Source: Cohaesibacter intestini (GTDB lineage Bacteria; Pseudomonadota; Alphaproteobacteria; Rhizobiales; Cohaesibacteraceae). From it: 64,000 nt of DNA. Below the pieces are notes generated by a model that was not told where the DNA came from, made no database searches, and saw nothing but the letters and a program-made list of their open reading frames with translations. A program made the position numbers and the translations under genes. Positions within the stretch are counted from its first letter, which is position 1, and the number at the start of each line of letters is the position of its first letter. Positions 26,342 through 34,925 of this stretch are shown piece after piece. The stretch covers positions 558,001 through 622,000 of the forward strand of contig NZ_QODK01000002.1 of assembly GCF_003324485.1 (NCBI RefSeq), written 5' to 3'.

Positions 26342-26854
26342 ATGGATAAGGTCATAATCGGCCTTGAAGCCGTCAATCGCGCCGTTATGGCCTTTGTGCG
26401 CTGGCTGGCCGTTTTGATTGTGGCGGTTCAGTTCATCATCGTTCTCGGACGCTATGTCTTTGGCGTCAATTCCATCGCCGCTCAGGAAAGCGTGCTTTAT
26501 ATGCACGCCACCCTCTTCATGCTGGCCGGGGGCTATACCCTGTTGATTGATGGGCATGTGCGGGTTGATGTTTTTTATGCCAAATTCTCCCCCCGCATCC
26601 GCGCCGCGATCAATATACTCGGCCATCTATTTTTGCTGATGCCCTCTATGCTCGCCCTGATCTATTGGTCATGGCCATCGGTCGCCAATTCTTGGGCCAT
26701 TCTTGAAGGCCCCATTGCTGTTGGCGGCATCAAGGCGGTTTTCCTGATGAAATCCCTCATTCCCGCCTTTTGCTGCCTCATCATGCTGCAATCACTGGCC
26801 TGCCTTGTCCGCCATGTCAGAGAGCTGACCAAGGGGAGCATTGAGAATGGTTGA
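26342..26854 (+). CDS. TRAP transporter small membrane subunit (DctQ)
   Basis: 170 residues with four predicted transmembrane helices (AFVRWLAVLIVAVQFIIVLGRYVF, ESVLYMHATLFMLAGGYTLLID, INILGHLFLLMPSMLALIYWSW and VFLMKSLIPAFCCLIMLQSLACL). The phrase HVRVDVFYAKFSPR between helices two and three is typical of DctQ. It stabilises the large subunit for Na+-driven uptake. ATG 26342 lies just after AGGAAAGGA. Its stop overlaps the large-subunit start. Confidence 0.88.
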   Translation: MDKVIIGLEAVNRAVMAFVRWLAVLIVAVQFIIVLGRYVFGVNSIAAQESVLYMHATLFMLAGGYTLLIDGHVRVDVFYAKFSPRIRAAINILGHLFLLMPSMLALIYWSWPSVANSWAILEGPIAVGGIKAVFLMKSLIPAFCCLIMLQSLACLVRHVRELTKGSIENG

Positions 26855-28397
26855 CTATCTTGATCTCCTGATGTTTGGCACGCTGGTTGTGGCCATTCTG
26901 TCCGGCTTTCCTGTTGCCTTTGCCATTGCAGGCACCGCCGTCATCTTCGCCTATCTCGGCTGGTCCGTTGGTGCGATGGACATCAAGCTGCTTGGTGCAC
27001 TCGGCCAGCGGGCCTTCGGCCTTCTCTCCAATCAGGTGCTGATCGCCATTCCTGTCTTTATTCTGATGGGGGCAATCCTTGAGAAAAGTAGCGTCGCCGA
27101 ACGGTTGCTCGAAACCATGGGCAGCCTGTTTGGCTCCATGCGCGGGGGCCTTGGCATCTCTGTCGTGCTGGTCGGCGCCTTGCTTGCCGCTTCCACCGGC
27201 ATTGTCGGCGCGACCGTGGTGGCGATGGGCATGATCGCCCTGCCGACCATGCTGCGCACCGGCTATAACAAACCGCTCGCCGCAGGCATTGTCTGCACCT
27301 CGGGCACCTTGGGTCAGATCATCCCACCTTCGACCCTGCTGATCATCCTGTCCGACGTCATGTCAAATGCCTATCAGCAGGCCCAATATGAACAGGGCAA
27401 ATTCACCGTCGAAGCCCTGTCGGTGGGCCAATATTTTGCGGCAGCGCTTGTTCCCGGCCTGCTGCTGGTCATGCTTTATCTGATCTATATCGTCATTCGC
27501 GCCAATCTGCGGCCCGACGACATGCCTCCCGTCTCCACCAATGGCGAACGCCCCAGCTGGAACACGGTGTTTGAAGCCATCATCCCGCCGATCCTGCTGA
27601 TCTTTGCGGTGCTCGGGGCCATTCTGGGTGGGGTAGCCACCCCAACCGAAGCCGCATCCGTCGGGGCGGTTGGTGCCTTGCTGATGGCAGGCCAACGCTA
27701 TGGCATTTCCCGCAAATTGATCATTCTTGGCGCGGCGGCCTTCCTGCTGGCAGGCATTCTGTCGGGCTTTCATCCGGTCCGTCTGCAAAGGGACAATCTC
27801 GACGTCACCGATATCGCGCTAGGTGCAGCCAATATCATTCTGCTGGTCATCGGCATCATTGCTGCGGGTATTTGCCTGCGGCGGGCCATGCGTTCTGGCA
27901 TGATGCGCGAGGCCGCCACCTCGACCACCACCATGACGGCAATGATCTTTGCCACGATCCTTGCCGCCAGCTTCTTTTCGCTGGTCTTCATTGGTCTTGG
28001 CGGCGAAGAGCGTGTGGCCGAGATCCTCAAGCAAATGCCCGGCGGTCCGACCGGAGCCCTCTTCTTCACCATGCTTCTGCTGTTTGTCCTCGGCTTCTTC
28101 CTCGATTTTGTCGAAATTGCCGTGATCGTCCTGCCTCTGGTCACCCCGCAGCTGATCCTGATGGGACATGATCCGGTTTGGCTGGGCATTCTCATTGCCA
28201 TCAACCTGCAGACCAGCTTCCTGACCCCACCCTTCGGCTTTTCGCTGTTCTACTTACGCGGCGTGGCACCAGATGACGTGCGCACCATCGATATCTATCG
28301 GGGAGTCTTGCCCTTCATCGGCCTGCAGATCGTTGGCATTCTCCTGATCTGGTCGATGCCATGGATTGCCACCACATTGCCGTCCCTGATTTTCTGA
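26847..28397 (+). CDS. TRAP transporter large subunit (DctM), longer than usual
   Basis: 516 residues, the channel-forming subunit. N-terminal DctM features are LSGFPVAFAIAGTAVIFAY, PVFILMGAILEKSSVAERLLETMGSLFG and GIVGATVVAMGMIALPTM, then SGTLGQIIPPSTLLIILSD. In the middle (about residues 275-360) is an extra segment with two hydrophobic helices (LIILGAAAFLLAGILSGF and IILLVIGIIAAGICLRRAM), so the protein is about 85 residues longer than ordinary 430-residue DctM proteins. The C-terminal half (FFLDFVEIAVIVLPLVTPQL) is normal. ATG 26847 overlaps the DctQ stop. A terminator follows at 28442-28480. Confidence 0.9.
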   Translation: MVDYLDLLMFGTLVVAILSGFPVAFAIAGTAVIFAYLGWSVGAMDIKLLGALGQRAFGLLSNQVLIAIPVFILMGAILEKSSVAERLLETMGSLFGSMRGGLGISVVLVGALLAASTGIVGATVVAMGMIALPTMLRTGYNKPLAAGIVCTSGTLGQIIPPSTLLIILSDVMSNAYQQAQYEQGKFTVEALSVGQYFAAALVPGLLLVMLYLIYIVIRANLRPDDMPPVSTNGERPSWNTVFEAIIPPILLIFAVLGAILGGVATPTEAASVGAVGALLMAGQRYGISRKLIILGAAAFLLAGILSGFHPVRLQRDNLDVTDIALGAANIILLVIGIIAAGICLRRAMRSGMMREAATSTTTMTAMIFATILAASFFSLVFIGLGGEERVAEILKQMPGGPTGALFFTMLLLFVLGFFLDFVEIAVIVLPLVTPQLILMGHDPVWLGILIAINLQTSFLTPPFGFSLFYLRGVAPDDVRTIDIYRGVLPFIGLQIVGILLIWSMPWIATTLPSLIF

Positions 28398-28441
28398 CCG
28401 CAAACAGGCACAACTGGCAAACACACTGATTTAAAAAGACA

Positions 28442-28480
28442 AAACCAGAGGAGCATTGAGCGTGCTCCTCTGGTTTCTTT
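28442..28480 (+). terminator. Terminator of the hut/TRAP operon
   Basis: Stem AAACCAGAGGAGCA / TGCTCCTCTGGTTT with a loop of seven bases, followed by CTTTGT. It ends the unit that begins at hutI. Confidence 0.85.
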
Positions 28481-28592
28481 GTGGTCAGGGCTTGGCTTCT
28501 GGCACGGCAACCTCCATCCCCCACAACGCGAACCCACACTTTTTGCCTGAATTCAAGCGAATTATTCAAACTGGCATAGAACTGTAGTCGGG

Positions 28593-28620
28593 TTGTCATA
28601 AAAACTGTGTAGGGTAATAA
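28593..28620 (+). promoter_or_regulatory. Promoter for the ABC transporter operon
   Basis: TTGTCA (28593-28598), 16-bp spacer and TAATAA (28615-28620). The first operator starts at the next base, so a bound repressor would cover the transcription start. Confidence 0.55.
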
Positions 28621-28636
28621 TTGCACACGCGTGCAA
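28621..28636. promoter_or_regulatory. Operator copy 1 (TTGCAC-N4-GTGCAA)
   Basis: TTGCACACGCGTGCAA, an inverted repeat with a 4-base spacer. Type of site bound by LacI-family proteins; the operon's own LacI protein (34922-35965) is the likely ligand. Confidence 0.65.
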
Positions 28637-28654
28637 GACCATAACAACAAAAAT

Positions 28655-28670
28655 TTGCACACGCGTGCAC
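28655..28670. promoter_or_regulatory. Operator copy 2 (TTGCAC-N4-GTGCAC)
   Basis: TTGCACACGCGTGCAC, 15 of 16 bases equal to the first copy and 34 bp further on (about three helical turns), which would let two dimers sit on the same face. Confidence 0.65.
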
Positions 28671-28729
28671 ATTGTTTCTGAACATATCGTTTCAAACAGG
28701 TGACAACACACTCTCGGAGGAATAACCCG

Positions 28730-30085
28730 ATGCAGATCACCAAGACCCTCAAGGTTGCTGCCCTTACCACAGCTCTTGCCCTCTCCGGCACCGCAGCTTT
28801 CGCCAAGGATTTCACCATCAGCGTTTGGGCTGGTGGATCGAACCAGAATGACGCTTACCGCGCTGACGCCATTGAAATGGCCGCCGACATTCTGACCCGC
28901 GAAGCTGCGATCCGCGGTGAGGAAATCAATATCACCGTCGAGAAAAAGCTGTTCAATGACGGTTGGGACAATTTCAAGCAGGCCGTCACGCTGGCCGCTG
29001 AATCCAAAACCGCTCCACACATCATTGTCACCTCTCATGCGGACATTGCCCCATGGTCCCAATCCGGCCTGATCCGTCCGATCGAGGATTATGTCGATCT
29101 TGATGCGTGGCCGCTTAATCAGATCTATGACAATCTGCTCGAAATCACCTCCTATAATGGTCAGGTCTGGGGCATTCCGCAGGATGCCGAATCCCGTCCA
29201 TTCTTCTTCTGGATCCCGCATCTGAAAGCCATCGGCTACAGTGACGAACAGATCGAGGACCTGCCAGCCAAAGTCGAAGCGGGCGAATATACCCTCTATG
29301 ACATGCTCGAAGACGCCAAGAAAATTCAGGACAAGGGCCTCGTTGAAAAGGGCAAGGGCTTCTCCCCTCGCGTCTCCAACGGCCCGGATTACTGGCAATT
29401 CTATCAAAGCTTCGGCGGTGAAATGCTCGACAAGGAAAGCGGCAAGCTGATCTTTGACAAGCAGGCCATGACCGACATGTTCCAGTTTTTTGCCGATGCG
29501 GTGAAAATGGGCGTCACCTCTGCCACCCATCTGGGCGGCGACTGGGGCCAATGGTACAACGAAGTCGCCAACGGCAAGGCCGGCACCTGGCACGGTGGCA
29601 CCTGGCACTATGCCCGTTACACCGGCAAGGAAGGCCTTGATGATTTCTTCGGCAACATCCAGTTCTCCCTGATCCCGACTGGCAATGACAAGGGCCACGC
29701 CAACACCATCACCCATCCGCTGACCTATCTGATCTCCAGCACCGGCGATGATGAAGTGGCAGAAATCGCAGCCCAGCTGGTCGCCATCGCGTCCGAGCCA
29801 CGAATCAACACCCTGCATGCGATCAAGTCTGCCCATTTGGGCATTGGCCGCGAACAGTCCAGCATTGCGCTCTATGCCAACGACCGTTGGGCGTCTGAGG
29901 CCACCGACCGCCTGCTCGGCCATGCCAGCGCCATGCCAAACAACACCGATTTCGGTGCCTACTGGCAGATCATGTTCAAGGGCCTTGAGGCCGCTTGGAC
30001 GGGCCAGAAGTCGGTTGCGGATGCGGTCGCTGGTGTGGAAGCAGACATCAAGTCTTCCATGGCCGATGCCGTGATCATCAAATAA
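28730..30085 (+). CDS. ABC transporter solute-binding protein (CUT1-like)
   Basis: 451 residues, extracellular solute-binding protein family 1. The first 23 residues are a signal peptide (AALTTALALSGTAAFA, cleavage before KDFTISVWAGG). The mature protein has SVWAGGSNQNDAYRADAIEMA, the family's HADIAPWSQSGLIRPIEDYV region, and a run of aromatic residues (GGDWGQWYNEV, AGTWHGGTWHYARY) as in sugar binders. It delivers substrate to the permease pair encoded next. ATG 28730 has CGGAGG before it. It heads an operon with a tandem glycerophosphodiesterase and an inositol monophosphatase, so the ligand may be a glycerophosphodiester rather than a free sugar (inference). Confidence 0.9.
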   Translation: MQITKTLKVAALTTALALSGTAAFAKDFTISVWAGGSNQNDAYRADAIEMAADILTREAAIRGEEINITVEKKLFNDGWDNFKQAVTLAAESKTAPHIIVTSHADIAPWSQSGLIRPIEDYVDLDAWPLNQIYDNLLEITSYNGQVWGIPQDAESRPFFFWIPHLKAIGYSDEQIEDLPAKVEAGEYTLYDMLEDAKKIQDKGLVEKGKGFSPRVSNGPDYWQFYQSFGGEMLDKESGKLIFDKQAMTDMFQFFADAVKMGVTSATHLGGDWGQWYNEVANGKAGTWHGGTWHYARYTGKEGLDDFFGNIQFSLIPTGNDKGHANTITHPLTYLISSTGDDEVAEIAAQLVAIASEPRINTLHAIKSAHLGIGREQSSIALYANDRWASEATDRLLGHASAMPNNTDFGAYWQIMFKGLEAAWTGQKSVADAVAGVEADIKSSMADAVIIK

Positions 30086-30187
30086 GGCAGCACTGCCTCT
30101 CCAGAGGCGTCGGGTGCATCAAGTCGTGCCCGGCGTCCCCTTCTCGCTTTGACGCAACACTTCTGTCGCACCAAGGAAGCACGAGAC

Positions 30188-31501
30188 ATGCGCGCCCGTA
30201 CCAGCCTCCTGGGGCTTGGCTTCATGACGCCAGCCCTGATCATGGTCCTGACCTTTTTCCTTCTGCCGGTGATCTTGACCGCCGTTTTCGCCTTCACCAA
30301 CATGTCCACCGCTACGGGCATCAGCGGTGGCGACTATCTGCTCTCGCCCACCACGCTGAAGGCAATGAAAGAGGACGATCGTTTTGACCCGCCCTTGCTT
30401 GAGGCGCTTGGCAGCACCTCCTATCGAGTCGATGCCGCCGCGCTGGAAAAAGCCAAGAGCGAGAAATTGAAAGCCGCTTTCCTCAGGGAAATTGAAAAGG
30501 AACTGAAGGGCAAGCGGTTTCAGTCGCGACGCCAGATGGAACGCGCCCTGAAGAAGCTGAAATCCCGGCCACGCAGCATCCGCGCCCTGAAGCAAGCGAC
30601 GGAACCCTTTTCCCGCTCGATCCTCAATATCCGCTTTGACAAGGAAGGCGACCTTCTTGCCGCTCTGGATGAAATCGGCATTGAGGCCAGCGACAGCCAG
30701 AAGAAGGCCATTATCGCCCACAGCTATACCGGATGGAGCTGGACGAGCGACAATTTCACCACCTTGCTGCAGAAGCCCGGCACCTGGACCATTGCCTTCA
30801 ACACGTTGCTCTATGTCTCCTTGACCCTTTGCTTCAATGTTGGTTTCGGGTTGTTCCTTGCCATCACCACCTTCTACTTGCCCGCCGGACAGGCCGGGTT
30901 TTTCCGCGCTGTCTGGCTGCTGCCACGCATTTCGCCGCCGGTTCTCTATGTGTTGCTCTGGAAGTGGTTTACATGGGATGGCGGTTTCATCTCTACCATT
31001 ACAGGCTGGTTCGGCGCTCCCGCTTTCAACTTCATGCTTGGCTCAATCTCCAGTGCATGGACCGTGGTCATTCTGATCAACGGATTTGTTGGCGCATCTC
31101 TGGGCATGATCCTGTTTTCCTCGGCAATCAAGGCCATTCCCACCACCATGCTCTATGCCAGCGAAGTGGATGGGGCTTCCCGCTGGCAGCAAATCCGCCG
31201 GATCATCCTGCCACAATTGCGCTGGCCAATCCTCTTCATCACCTCCTACCAGACCCTCTCTTTGCTGACCTCGTTCGACTATATCCTGCTGTCGACTGAA
31301 GGCGGCCCGGGCGGTTCAACCACCCCTTGGGCCTTGGAGGCCTATTTCGTGGCGCTCAACAATTATGCGGGCAATCTGCAATATGGCTATGGCGCGGCGA
31401 TGGCCTTGGTGCTGGTCACGGTGGGCATCAGCCTGTCGCTCCTCTATCTGCGGCTGTTCAAGTTTGACGATCTCGTCAGCAAACCGCGCATTGAAAACTA
31501 G
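30188..31501 (+). CDS. ABC transporter permease (MalF/UgpA type) with a large N-terminal insertion
   Basis: 437 residues. TM1 is at about residues 8-35 (LGFMTPALIMVLTFFLLPVIL), and residues about 40-185 form a charged, helical, probably periplasmic segment rich in Lys and Glu (LEKAKSEKLKAAFLREIEKELKG, RQMERALKKLKSRPRSIRALK), not seen in ordinary UgpA. The remaining helices follow, with EAA loop SEVDGASRWQQIRRIILPQL that contacts the ATPase. The insertion is in the place of a large loop as in MalF, but unlike it in sequence. ATG 30188 is chosen with AAGGA about 11 bp upstream and TM1 directly after. Confidence 0.88.
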   Translation: MRARTSLLGLGFMTPALIMVLTFFLLPVILTAVFAFTNMSTATGISGGDYLLSPTTLKAMKEDDRFDPPLLEALGSTSYRVDAAALEKAKSEKLKAAFLREIEKELKGKRFQSRRQMERALKKLKSRPRSIRALKQATEPFSRSILNIRFDKEGDLLAALDEIGIEASDSQKKAIIAHSYTGWSWTSDNFTTLLQKPGTWTIAFNTLLYVSLTLCFNVGFGLFLAITTFYLPAGQAGFFRAVWLLPRISPPVLYVLLWKWFTWDGGFISTITGWFGAPAFNFMLGSISSAWTVVILINGFVGASLGMILFSSAIKAIPTTMLYASEVDGASRWQQIRRIILPQLRWPILFITSYQTLSLLTSFDYILLSTEGGPGGSTTPWALEAYFVALNNYAGNLQYGYGAAMALVLVTVGISLSLLYLRLFKFDDLVSKPRIEN

Positions 31502-31513
31502 GGAGCTGGCATC

Positions 31514-32350
31514 ATGTCTCATCAAACCACACGCAATTACCAGAGCTGGCCGGTCCTGTTGATCCTCGCCCTCTTCTCCTCACCTATCCTGATCATGTAT
31601 GTCTATCTCTTCATAGACACGATCTCCAACACCGAACCGGGGTCGCTGATCCCGTCCGAATTCACGCTGGAGCATTGGCGCTTCCTGTGGGAGACCGACA
31701 CCGGCACCACCAATATCTGGGTGGCCACGCGCAACACCCTGATCTTTGCCTCGACCAACACGGCGATCATTCTCAGCGTGTCCCTGACCGCGGGCTATGC
31801 GCTCTCCCGGCTCAACATGCCCTTTCGCGCCTTCTTTCTGGCAGGAGTTCTGACGCTCCACGCCTTTCCCACCATCACCTTGGTGATCGCCCTCTTCATC
31901 GTGCTGCAAATGGTCGGTCTCTATAACACCCTGATCGGGGTCATCCTGATCAAATCGGCCCTGATGCTGCCCTTTGGTATCTGGGTGATGAAGGGTTTCT
32001 ACGACACCGTGCCATGGGAAATCGAAATGGCGGGGGTTCAGGATGGCGCCCATCGCTTCACCGTCTGGCGGCGTTTGGTGCTGCCGCAAATCCAGCCCGG
32101 CCTGATTGCCCTTGGGGTCTTTGCCTTCCTTGATGGCTGGAGCGAATATATCCTGCCACAGATTTTCGCCCCCAGCGCCAATGTGCAGGTCCTGTCTGTC
32201 TATCTGGCCTCATTGATTGCCGATGACCAGAAATTCGACTTCAATCTCTTCAAATCGATCGGGCTCTTCTATGTCATCCCGGTCATCATTCTCTATCTCA
32301 TCTTCCAGAACAAACTGATGAATATCTACGGTGGAGGCACAAAAGGCTGA
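31514..32350 (+). CDS. ABC transporter permease (MalG/UgpE type)
   Basis: 278 residues, six predicted membrane helices. The first is LLILALFSSPILIMYVYLF; the EAA loop EIEMAGVQDGAHRFTVWRRLVLPQ is typical of the second CUT1 permease, as is TLVIALFIVLQMVGLYNTL. It pairs with the preceding permease. GGGAG is 8 bp upstream of the ATG. Its stop shares one base with the start of the ATPase gene (TGATG), so the two are translationally coupled. Confidence 0.92.
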   Translation: MSHQTTRNYQSWPVLLILALFSSPILIMYVYLFIDTISNTEPGSLIPSEFTLEHWRFLWETDTGTTNIWVATRNTLIFASTNTAIILSVSLTAGYALSRLNMPFRAFFLAGVLTLHAFPTITLVIALFIVLQMVGLYNTLIGVILIKSALMLPFGIWVMKGFYDTVPWEIEMAGVQDGAHRFTVWRRLVLPQIQPGLIALGVFAFLDGWSEYILPQIFAPSANVQVLSVYLASLIADDQKFDFNLFKSIGLFYVIPVIILYLIFQNKLMNIYGGGTKG

Positions 32351-33408
32351 TGCGTATCCTTCTCGACAAATTCTCCAAACGCTTTGGCGACGTCACCGTC
32401 ATCGACGAAATGGATCTTGAGATCAAAAGCGGCGAAATGATTGCCCTGCTTGGCCCGTCGGGGTGTGGCAAGTCCACCACTCTGTTCGCCATTTGCGGGA
32501 TTCATCAGGTCAATGCAGGGCGCATCCTGTTTGGCGACAAGGATGTCACGACCACCACCGCGCAAGCCCGCAATGTCGGCGTGGTCTTCCAGAATTATGC
32601 CCTTTATCCGCATATGAATGTGTTTGACAACATCGCCTTCCCGCTGACCGTGCGCAAGGATGACAAGGCAACCATCAAGCGCGAGGTCGAGGCCATTGCA
32701 GCGCTCGTTCATATCAGCGAATTGCTGGAGCGCAAACCGGCCCAATTGTCCGGTGGCCAGCAGCAGCGCGTGGCTCTGGCTCGCGCTTTGATCCGCAAGC
32801 CCGACGTCCTGTTGCTCGACGAGCCCCTTGCCAACCTTGACGCCAAGCTGCGCCTTGAAATGCGCTCGGAAATCCGCCGCATTCAGTTGGAGACCGGCAT
32901 TTCGGCCATTCTGGTGACCCATGATCAGGTCGAAGCCATGTCCATGTGCGACCGTATCGCCATCATGAATGATGGCAAAATCCTCCAGATTGCCACTCCC
33001 AATGACATGTATAACAACCCGGACACGGATTTTGTCGCTGGATTCCTTGGCAACCCACCGATTGCCTTTTTGGAAGGCCAAGCGGTCGATGGCCATTGCC
33101 AACTGGCCGACACCGACATCCGCCTGCCACTGCCGGAGCATCTGTCCGGCCTCAATGGACATCAGCCGATCCGCCTCGGGGTCCGGCCAGAGCTGGTCGG
33201 CAACAAAGACGGCACCGCGGTGTCTGGTACCATCAGTTTTGTGGAAACACAGGGCCGGGAAAATCTTTATGACATCACGCTTTCAAATGGCGCCATTATC
33301 CGCTCTATTCAGCATGTCCGCGACGATGTAAGGCTTGGTGACGCGGTCACATGGCCGATCGATTGCAGCAAGATGCTGGTCTTTGACCAGAACGGAACCC
33401 GACTCTAA
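32350..33408 (+). CDS. ABC transporter ATP-binding protein (UgpC/MalK/MsmK type)
   Basis: 352 residues. Walker A GPSGCGKST (35-43), Q-loop FQNYALYPHMNVFDNIAFPL, signature LSGGQQQRVALARAL, Walker B VLLLDEPLANLD and switch H in LVTHDQVEAMSM are intact. A C-terminal regulatory TOBE/MDR domain (from about residue 240: FLGNPPIAFLEGQ... RLGVRPELV) is present, as in MalK and UgpC. It powers the two permeases. Start and stop overlap the neighbours (TGATG and TAATG). Confidence 0.94.
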   Translation: MRILLDKFSKRFGDVTVIDEMDLEIKSGEMIALLGPSGCGKSTTLFAICGIHQVNAGRILFGDKDVTTTTAQARNVGVVFQNYALYPHMNVFDNIAFPLTVRKDDKATIKREVEAIAALVHISELLERKPAQLSGGQQQRVALARALIRKPDVLLLDEPLANLDAKLRLEMRSEIRRIQLETGISAILVTHDQVEAMSMCDRIAIMNDGKILQIATPNDMYNNPDTDFVAGFLGNPPIAFLEGQAVDGHCQLADTDIRLPLPEHLSGLNGHQPIRLGVRPELVGNKDGTAVSGTISFVETQGRENLYDITLSNGAIIRSIQHVRDDVRLGDAVTWPIDCSKMLVFDQNGTRL

Positions 33409-34925
33409 TGACATTTGCCAAAAAAATCGCTGCCCTAGGCTGGCCAAATAGCCGTTTCGATGGACCGGCCATCATCGGCCATCGCGGCGCGTGCCACCAC
33501 GCCACCGAGAACAGCTTGGATGGCTTCGTGCTTGCCAGCAAACTCGGGGCCGATATGTGGGAGTTGGATGTGCGCCTGACAGCCGACGGCACATGTGTCG
33601 TCAGCCATGATGATGACCTGTCCCGTGTCTTTGGGGTCTCGGCAAAGCTCTCCGAGTTGACCATCGCCCAATTGGAAGCACTGGAGGGAGTACATGTCCC
33701 CACCTTTGATGAGGTGATCACCCTGGCGATCCTGCTCGAAGCAGGTCTCTATATCGAGATCAAGGCAGATGGTGCTGGCCCGGCGGCTTTGGCTCTGTTG
33801 CAGCAAAGTGGCTTTACCTATGCGGCGCTCGGCTCTTTTGATCCCACCCATGTCGCACAACTCGCCGCTCTTGATTGTCCTTATCCCCTGTCGGTACTGG
33901 TGCGCATCGGCGACGATCCGTTCGAACAGGCGGCCAATGCCAGAGCGGATGCCATTCATCCCTGCTGGGAACGCGCCTCCGACCGACCAGACCAATTGCT
34001 GACCCCTGATCTGATGCAGCGGGCCAAAGACACGCAGCTTCCAATCATTCTCTGGCATGAAGAACGACCGGACGTCATCAAAGCCGTCATGGCGATGGAT
34101 GTGTTTGGCGTCTGCACCGACCGGCCCGAGTTGCTGGTGCCCTATCCCGGCTCGCCCTCCCGCCCAACACCTCTACCCAAAGGCCCTGAAGTGGTCTGCC
34201 ATCGTGGGGCCAACAAGCTCGCCCCGGAAAATACCCTGCCCGCTGCCTTGATGACCTTCGAGCAAGGCTTTGACTGGCTGGAACTCGATATACGCCAATC
34301 CTTGGATGGAGACCTGTTCGTCATTCATGACGAGACACTGGACCGCACCACCAATGGACGCGGCCCTGTCGCCAGCCACAGCGCCGAGCAATTGCGAGCC
34401 CTTGATGCTGGCAGTTGGTTTGATCCTCGTTTCACCGGCACCAAAATTCCGACCTTTGAAGAGATCATCGATCTGGCCAAGGCACATCAAAAAAATCTCT
34501 ATGTCGAGATCAAGCAGGCCGACCCGGCCAAGGTGCTGGATCTCATCAAGGCCAAGGATTTCATGGCCCATTGCTTCTTCTGGAGCTTCAACCGTGCTCT
34601 GAGCGATGAAGTCCGACGTCTGGCGCCCGATGCCCGGATCATGGCCCGCACGCTCGATTTCCCGACCATTAGCGAGGCCATCACCAGCGTCGGGGCCGAG
34701 ATCATCGAGGTCAATATGGCCGAGGAGCAAGTCGAGAAGAAAGCCACCAATATACACACCAGCGGAGCCAAGCTGATGCTATGTTACAACGGCTCGGACC
34801 GCACGGTGATGGAGCGCATGCTTGCCCTTGCCCCCGATCTGGTCAATCTGGATCAACTCAATCTCTGGAAAGAAGTCTGGTATCAGGCCCAGAGGCGACA
34901 TGCGAAAGAGACAGTGGCCCCATGA
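33408..34925 (+). CDS. Tandem-domain glycerophosphodiester phosphodiesterase
   Basis: 505 residues made of two GDPD domains in a row. Domain 1 has HRGACHHATENS (H25), ELDVR (E52, D54) and SHDDDLSR (H67); domain 2 has HRGANKLAPENT (H265), ELDIR (E292, D294) and IHDETLDRTTNGRG (H307). Both keep the acid-base histidines and metal ligands, but domain 1 lacks the DRTTNGRG ending of its third motif, so it may have different substrate choice or lower activity. GDPD enzymes split glycerophosphodiesters into an alcohol and glycerol 3-phosphate. There is no signal peptide: cleavage is cytoplasmic, after uptake. It overlaps the ATPase and LacI genes. Confidence 0.92.
   Translation: MTFAKKIAALGWPNSRFDGPAIIGHRGACHHATENSLDGFVLASKLGADMWELDVRLTADGTCVVSHDDDLSRVFGVSAKLSELTIAQLEALEGVHVPTFDEVITLAILLEAGLYIEIKADGAGPAALALLQQSGFTYAALGSFDPTHVAQLAALDCPYPLSVLVRIGDDPFEQAANARADAIHPCWERASDRPDQLLTPDLMQRAKDTQLPIILWHEERPDVIKAVMAMDVFGVCTDRPELLVPYPGSPSRPTPLPKGPEVVCHRGANKLAPENTLPAALMTFEQGFDWLELDIRQSLDGDLFVIHDETLDRTTNGRGPVASHSAEQLRALDAGSWFDPRFTGTKIPTFEEIIDLAKAHQKNLYVEIKQADPAKVLDLIKAKDFMAHCFFWSFNRALSDEVRRLAPDARIMARTLDFPTISEAITSVGAEIIEVNMAEEQVEKKATNIHTSGAKLMLCYNGSDRTVMERMLALAPDLVNLDQLNLWKEVWYQAQRRHAKETVAP

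Larger units (their letters stand above)
28481..28729 (+). other. Regulatory region before the ABC transporter operon
   Basis: The 332-bp gap between the TRAP gene and the binding protein contains the terminator above, a promoter at 28593-28620 and two operator copies at 28621-28636 and 28655-28670. No ORF is present. The binding-protein start follows CGGAGG. Confidence 0.7.

Noticed and set aside
28562-29923. A 453-residue antisense frame over the ABC binding protein
   Set aside because: Would cover the promoter and operators; no recognisable domains.
30090-30115. Hairpin GCCTC/GAGGC after the ABC binding-protein gene
   Set aside because: Only a 5-bp stem and no T run; too weak to report as a terminator.
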